From positions 1 to 64,000 of the forward strand of contig CAJWAR010000019.1 in NCBI GenBank assembly GCA_913020445.1: a DNA stretch of 64,000 nucleotides. The letters run 5' to 3'. The position numbers were made by a program, and so were the translations under genes. The notes beneath the pieces are model-generated. The model searched no databases. It had not been told where the DNA came from and saw only the letters and a list, made by a program, of their open reading frames with translations. Of the stretch, positions 60,073-64,000 are shown one piece after another; within the stretch, counting starts at the first letter, position 1, and every line of letters starts with the position of its first letter. Source of the stretch: an uncultured Rhodospirillaceae bacterium (GTDB taxonomy: Bacteria > Pseudomonadota > Alphaproteobacteria > Rhodospirillales > UBA2165).

Positions 60073-61287
60073 ATGCCTAAAGACACCAACGAAGAAATAG
60101 TACCGCCCCAACAAGCAAACTTGGACCCTGAAATGCGGAAAATCGTGTTGGCTGGGGTCAAGTTCCTTTTGGCGCGCCTCAAACAAAATGGTCTGATGGA
60201 ACCGGAAATAGAATACCGTGATGTTCTGCTGACGCCTGCTCTGATGGAGAAATTCATCAATGGCGTCAAAGAAAATATGGAGATTGGCAAAGATCTTTTT
60301 GTCGACGAAAGCGGCAATCGTGTTTTTGATTTAGAAACAACATTGGTATGCGGCGCGACGCTCGGCGAACTTGAACGCTTGTTGGTTTACACCTGTGCCA
60401 GCAAGATTTTTATTACTCCGAAAACGTCGAAAAAAGTAGAAGAGAAAGAAAAAAAGAAAAAAAGATTTGGCTTATTTGGCGGCAAGAAAGATAAAGCTGC
60501 AGATAAAAAAAAGGCTGATAAAGTAAATGAAGGCGCCGATAAACTTGCGGAGCTGAAACCGCATTTGATTTTTTCCTGGCAGCTGCCACTCGTCGAGGCC
60601 TACAACAAAATGCGGCGCGAACACTACTGTGCCCTCGGTGAAACCTTGCTGTTCCTAGATACACCGAAAAAAGTCTGCATCGTTGCCGGTTTAAACCCAG
60701 GGGAAATTTCCTCGGTACGAAAATTAACTGACGAGCGTTTTGAAAAGATTTTGCGGATGAAGCCTCAGGCCATCGCCGGCATGTCTCAGATCAAGTCAAA
60801 ATCAAAATTTGACTTCATCTTTAAAACGGCCAAAGACCGCGTTTTTGATTTTTTTGCGCGCGAGCAACAATATATTGCTGAAATAATTGGCGTTCATGAA
60901 GATTTCACCTGGGCGCTCGATGAGAGTGTTGCCGACATGTCGATAGAAAGCCTGCCGATAATGGTCAGGCTCAAAATGCCGTTTCTCAAAATATTTATGG
61001 AAGTTTTCCGTGAAGAGTTTGGCGATTTCGCGAAAATTGCGCTGCGCGAGCCGGAATTTGCCCCGGTATATCTCAAACCAGTTGTCGAAGAATTCGTTAA
61101 TCTCATGTCTGGAGATGATCTCGACGAAAATAAGGAAGATTCGGTCGGTTCCATCGCGGCACTAAAATGGCGGGGTCAAAAAGAAGACATTTTAAAATGG
61201 TATAAAGAGCTCAAACAGGCTCAAAAAGAAGAAGCAGACGAAGCGGCTAAACCGGCCAAACTCGCTAAAAAGGCGGTAAAAGCATAA
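60073..61287 (+). CDS. Hypothetical protein, 404 aa, cytoplasmic, downstream of cheZ
   Basis: I do not recognise this protein. It has no signal peptide or membrane helix. An N-terminal helical domain (about 1-115) has MRKIVLAGVKFLLARLKQNG. A very lysine-rich linker at about 118-155 contains KKKRFGLFGGKKDK. A C-terminal, mostly helical domain spans about 165-385, including FSWQLPLVEAYNKMRREHY and FFAREQQYIAEIIGVHEDFTW in parts. The tail is rich in Ala, Lys and Glu. It starts 159 bases after cheZ on the same strand, so a role tied to motility or signalling is possible but unproven. Codon use and composition resemble the neighbours. Confidence 0.8.
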   Translation: MPKDTNEEIVPPQQANLDPEMRKIVLAGVKFLLARLKQNGLMEPEIEYRDVLLTPALMEKFINGVKENMEIGKDLFVDESGNRVFDLETTLVCGATLGELERLLVYTCASKIFITPKTSKKVEEKEKKKKRFGLFGGKKDKAADKKKADKVNEGADKLAELKPHLIFSWQLPLVEAYNKMRREHYCALGETLLFLDTPKKVCIVAGLNPGEISSVRKLTDERFEKILRMKPQAIAGMSQIKSKSKFDFIFKTAKDRVFDFFAREQQYIAEIIGVHEDFTWALDESVADMSIESLPIMVRLKMPFLKIFMEVFREEFGDFAKIALREPEFAPVYLKPVVEEFVNLMSGDDLDENKEDSVGSIAALKWRGQKEDILKWYKELKQAQKEEADEAAKPAKLAKKAVKA

Positions 61288-61417
61288 TTTCCTGCGTTTT
61301 ATCGCCAATTTCGGTATAAATTTCATAGCATTACACTTGATTGCGCGCTGGATATGACCAGAATAGCGCGTCCTTTAACGGGAATATCGATTCCCAATAG
61401 AAATTTGTGTTTTGACT

Positions 61418-62830
61418 ATGAGTAACACGACCAAAAAAGATACAGATTCGAGCACCATTTGGGGTGGTCGGTTTGACGGTGGGCCATCGGAAATCATGGA
61501 GCGGATAAACGCGTCCATTGATTTTGATAAACGGATGTATGCCCAGGATATTGCTGCGTCCAAAGCGCATGCGGCAATGCTCGTCGAACAAAACATAATT
61601 TCAGCCGAAGATGGGGCTGGGATAAGTGACGGGCTCGACCAAATTTCAAGTGAGATTGAAGCTGGTAATTTTGAATTTAAAACCGAGCTCGAAGATATTC
61701 ACATGAACGTCGAGGCCCGGTTAACCGAAATTATCGGCGATGCTGCCGGCCGTCTCCATACGGCGCGGTCCAGAAATGATCAGGTGGCGACGGATTTTAA
61801 ATTATGGGTCAGAGATGAACTTGATCGGCTGGACGGTGACCTGCAAGCTTTCCAAGCCACGTTGATTTCGCGTGCCGAGAAACATGCCGCGACGATCATG
61901 CCGGGATACACGCATTTGCAAACCGCTCAGCCTGTTACGCTGGGTCATCATTTACTGGCCTATGCCGAAATGATTGGCCGGGACCGGAGCCGAGTCGCTG
62001 ATTGCCGGACTAGAATGAACGAAAATCCATTGGGCTCGGGCGCTCTGGCGGGCACTTCTTTCCCCATTGACCGGCAGGCAACCGCTGATGCGCTTGGCTT
62101 TGACGCACCGACTGCGAATTCCCTGGATGCTGTTTCGGATCGGGATTTTGCCCTTGAGTATCTATCGCTGGCGTCAATTATTTCAGTTCATTTATCGCGG
62201 TTGGCCGAAGAAATCGTTGTCTGGGCAAGTGCGTCTTTCGGCTTTGTCAATTTACCGGATAGTTTTTCGACCGGCAGTTCGATGCTGCCACAGAAAAGAA
62301 ATCCAGATGCCGCCGAACTCGTGCGGGCAAAGTCGGGCCGGGTGATCGGCAATCTCAATAGCTTGCTGATTGTGATGAAAGGTCTGCCTTTGGCCTACAG
62401 CAAGGATATGCAAGAAGACAAAGAGCCGGTGTTTGAGACCGCTGATACATTAGCGCTCACGATCGCGGCAATGACCGGTATGTTTGAAGAAATCACTTTC
62501 AACGCCGATAAAATGCTGGCGGCGGCAAAGGCGGCAAATTCAAATGCCATTGATTTGGCGGATTGGCTGGTTAGAGTTCTCGGCAAACCTTTCCGGGAAG
62601 CCCATCACATTAGTGGCGCGATGGTTAAACTGGCAGAAGGTAAAGGCTGCATGCTTGAAGAACTTTCGCTCGCCGATATGCAAAGTATTGAGCCCGATAT
62701 CACCGCAGATGTTTTAGTCGTGCTAGATATTGAACAGGCTTTGAATGCACGGTCGAGCTTTGGTGGAACCGCACCAGCGAATGTGAAAGACGCTTGCGCT
62801 CAAGCGCGGCTTAAGTATCTTGGCAAATAG
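61418..62830 (+). CDS. argH: Argininosuccinate lyase
   Basis: A 470-residue enzyme of arginine synthesis that splits argininosuccinate into arginine and fumarate. It begins with [20 protein letters not shown], has [17 protein letters not shown] near residue 105, [19 protein letters not shown] near 160 and the superfamily signature [12 protein letters not shown] near 285. ATG 61418 is preferred to a TTG six bases earlier. It is followed by an lptM-like lipoprotein gene and lysA, a gene order shared by many proteobacteria. Confidence 0.96.
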   Translation: MSNTTKKDTDSSTIWGGRFDGGPSEIMERINASIDFDKRMYAQDIAASKAHAAMLVEQNIISAEDGAGISDGLDQISSEIEAGNFEFKTELEDIHMNVEARLTEIIGDAAGRLHTARSRNDQVATDFKLWVRDELDRLDGDLQAFQATLISRAEKHAATIMPGYTHLQTAQPVTLGHHLLAYAEMIGRDRSRVADCRTRMNENPLGSGALAGTSFPIDRQATADALGFDAPTANSLDAVSDRDFALEYLSLASIISVHLSRLAEEIVVWASASFGFVNLPDSFSTGSSMLPQKRNPDAAELVRAKSGRVIGNLNSLLIVMKGLPLAYSKDMQEDKEPVFETADTLALTIAAMTGMFEEITFNADKMLAAAKAANSNAIDLADWLVRVLGKPFREAHHISGAMVKLAEGKGCMLEELSLADMQSIEPDITADVLVVLDIEQALNARSSFGGTAPANVKDACAQARLKYLGK

Positions 62831-62850
62831 ATAGTTTTGGATTTATGCTG

Positions 62851-63000
62851 ATGAATCTTCGTCGAATGCAAAAATGGGTATTGCCGTTATTGGTCGTCTT
62901 AATGACGCTGCCAATCCTGTCGGCATGCGGCAAGAAAAGCGAACTGGATCGACCACCCGGCGAAAAGACCGATTATCCCCGTAAATATCCCAGCAACTAG
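62851..63000 (+). CDS. lptM: LptM/YifL-type small lipoprotein
   Basis: A 49-residue lipoprotein between argH and lysA, the standard site of lptM (yifL). It has a basic start (MNLRRMQKW), the hydrophobic stretch LPLLVVLMTLPIL and lipobox LSAC, with the mature protein beginning CGKKSELDRPPGEK. LptM proteins bind the LptD-LptE outer-membrane complex and help LptD disulfide maturation. The start may be ATG 62845 or ATG 62851; GGA lies nine bases before the latter. The short length fits the family. Confidence 0.88.
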   Translation: MNLRRMQKWVLPLLVVLMTLPILSACGKKSELDRPPGEKTDYPRKYPSN

Positions 63001-63033
63001 TCTTAATTGCTGACTTAAAAAGCAGAACCAGAT

Positions 63034-64000
63034 ATGGATCATTTTGACTATAAAAACGGCGCGCTCGCCGCTGAAGACATGCCGATTTCCGACATTGCGG
63101 AAGCTGTCGGCACGCCGTTCTATTGCTATTCAACAGCGACGATTGAGCGCCATTACCGGGTCTTTGCAGAAGCCTTGGCCGGCCTTTCAGCAACCATTTG
63201 TTACGCCGTCAAAGCGAATTCAAATATTGCCGTTATCAAAACTCTGGCTGATCTGGGCGCCGGTGCTGATGTCGTGTCTTCAGGCGAATTAACACGCGCC
63301 CTCAAAGCCGGTGTGCCGGCGGATAAAATCGTCTTTTCCGGGGTCGGCAAAACGCGTGATGAGCTGGCGCACGCGCTGCAAGAAAACATTCTGCAAATAA
63401 ATATCGAATCTGAGCCGGAATTGCAGGCTTTAAATGAGGTTGCCGGCTCCATGGGTGTAACCGCGCCGGTCGCCTTCCGCATTAATCCGGATATTGATGC
63501 CCACACCCATGACAAAATATCAACTGGGCGTTCGGAAGATAAATTTGGCATTGAATGGACCCGCATTCATGACGTTATCACGCGGGCGAGTGATCTCGCC
63601 AATATCGAAATTGCCGGTTTGGCGATGCATATCGGCTCCCAATTGACCGAGCTTGAACCGTTTCGGCAAGCCTTTATTCGACTCAGGGACGTTGTCGCCA
63701 TTTTGCGGGCCGACGGACATAACCTGCCAAGACTTGATCTGGGTGGAGGTCTCGGCATCCCCTATGATGCAGCCGCGACACCAAGCCCGGCGGATTACGG
63801 CAAAGTCGTGACCGAGGTGCTCGGTGATCTCGAAGCTGAATTATTGTTTGAGCCGGGCCGCTTGATCGTCGGCAATGCCGGAATTCTGGTTACGAGAATT
63901 GTCTATGTTAAAGAAGGTGCGACCCGCCGTTTCCTTATTTTAGATGCGGCGATGAATGATCTTGTGCGGCCCAGTCTTTATGAAGCCAAGCATGATATCG
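63034..64000 (+). CDS. lysA: Diaminopimelate decarboxylase (partial, C-terminus missing)
   Basis: The first 322 residues of the PLP enzyme that decarboxylates meso-diaminopimelate to lysine; the gene continues past the window. The PLP lysine is Lys60 in CYAVKANSN. FRINPDIDAHTHDKISTG near residue 150, MHIGSQLTELEPF near 195, LDLGGGLGIPYD near 235 and FEPGRLIVGNAGI near 275 are family blocks for cofactor and substrate binding. It starts 33 bases after the lptM-like stop. About 100 residues are missing, including the C-terminal Cys and Tyr that complete the active site in the dimer. Confidence 0.95.
   Translation, partial: MDHFDYKNGALAAEDMPISDIAEAVGTPFYCYSTATIERHYRVFAEALAGLSATICYAVKANSNIAVIKTLADLGAGADVVSSGELTRALKAGVPADKIVFSGVGKTRDELAHALQENILQINIESEPELQALNEVAGSMGVTAPVAFRINPDIDAHTHDKISTGRSEDKFGIEWTRIHDVITRASDLANIEIAGLAMHIGSQLTELEPFRQAFIRLRDVVAILRADGHNLPRLDLGGGLGIPYDAAATPSPADYGKVVTEVLGDLEAELLFEPGRLIVGNAGILVTRIVYVKEGATRRFLILDAAMNDLVRPSLYEAKHDI

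Noticed and set aside
1-64000. tRNA or rRNA genes, CRISPR arrays, insertion sequences, prophage
   Set aside because: I found no cloverleaf-like segments, regular spacer repeats, transposase or integrase frames, or terminal inverted repeats with target duplications.

Overview
The window looks like chromosomal DNA of a free-living alphaproteobacterium, probably close to the Rhodospirillales or an uncultured marine relative. This rests on a DUF2125 protein, the metX-metW pair, the order gpmI / EnvC-like / ctpA / YibQ-like / rppH, chorismate mutase-hisC-tyrA, argH-lptM-lysA, and a CheZ ending in GQDDIDALFD. Genes are densely packed. I see no tRNA, rRNA, insertion sequence, prophage or CRISPR array. 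The left half (1-33.3 kb, nearly all on the minus strand) is accessory catabolism; the right half is mostly housekeeping.

1-5.1 kb: two paralogous family-5 ABC solute-binding proteins flank a GntR/FCD regulator and an HSL-type esterase. A strong but tiny ORF followed directly by a terminator-like hairpin lies at 3.3 kb. 5.4-22.4 kb: a tight 13-gene minus-strand operon. It encodes two MaoC hot-dog proteins, hydantoinase/oxoprolinase HyuA and HyuB, an acyl-CoA dehydrogenase without the usual catalytic Glu, a split B12-dependent acyl-CoA mutase, a three-subunit molybdenum hydroxylase, a family III CoA-transferase, an SDR and a fused indolepyruvate:ferredoxin oxidoreductase. A divergent TetR gene sits at its head with a perfect 22-bp palindrome in the shared promoter region.

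23.2-33.2 kb: a second minus-strand operon of nine genes forms a complete corrinoid-dependent methyl-transfer system. It has a MetF-type reductase with a Cys-rich N-terminal domain, a corrinoid protein, two URO-D-type methyltransferases, a MetH-activation-like protein, an ASKHA/2Fe-2S corrinoid reactivator, a pterin-binding methyltransferase, an amidohydrolase and an EthD-like protein. Two near-identical inverted repeats (TTTATAGNNCTATAAA) lie just upstream. The simplest reading is that this operon demethylates an unidentified methylated compound, passes the methyl group to tetrahydrofolate and oxidises it, while the neighbouring CoA operon may degrade the remaining skeleton. The substrate is unknown and the link between the two operons is inference.

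33.8-64 kb, mostly plus strand: two small membrane proteins of unknown function; gpmI, EnvC-like, ctpA, YibQ-like and rppH; korAB (2-oxoglutarate:ferredoxin oxidoreductase); a secreted formylglycine-generating-enzyme-like protein; an XRE regulator; a methyltransferase; metXW on the minus strand; chorismate mutase, hisC and tyrA; DUF2125; an EamA transporter and a ChaC-like protein; a MarR regulator next to a benzoate-CoA-ligase-like enzyme; a small lipoprotein; a long aminopeptidase P; cheZ with an unknown 404-residue protein; and argH-lptM-lysA, with lysA cut by the window end.
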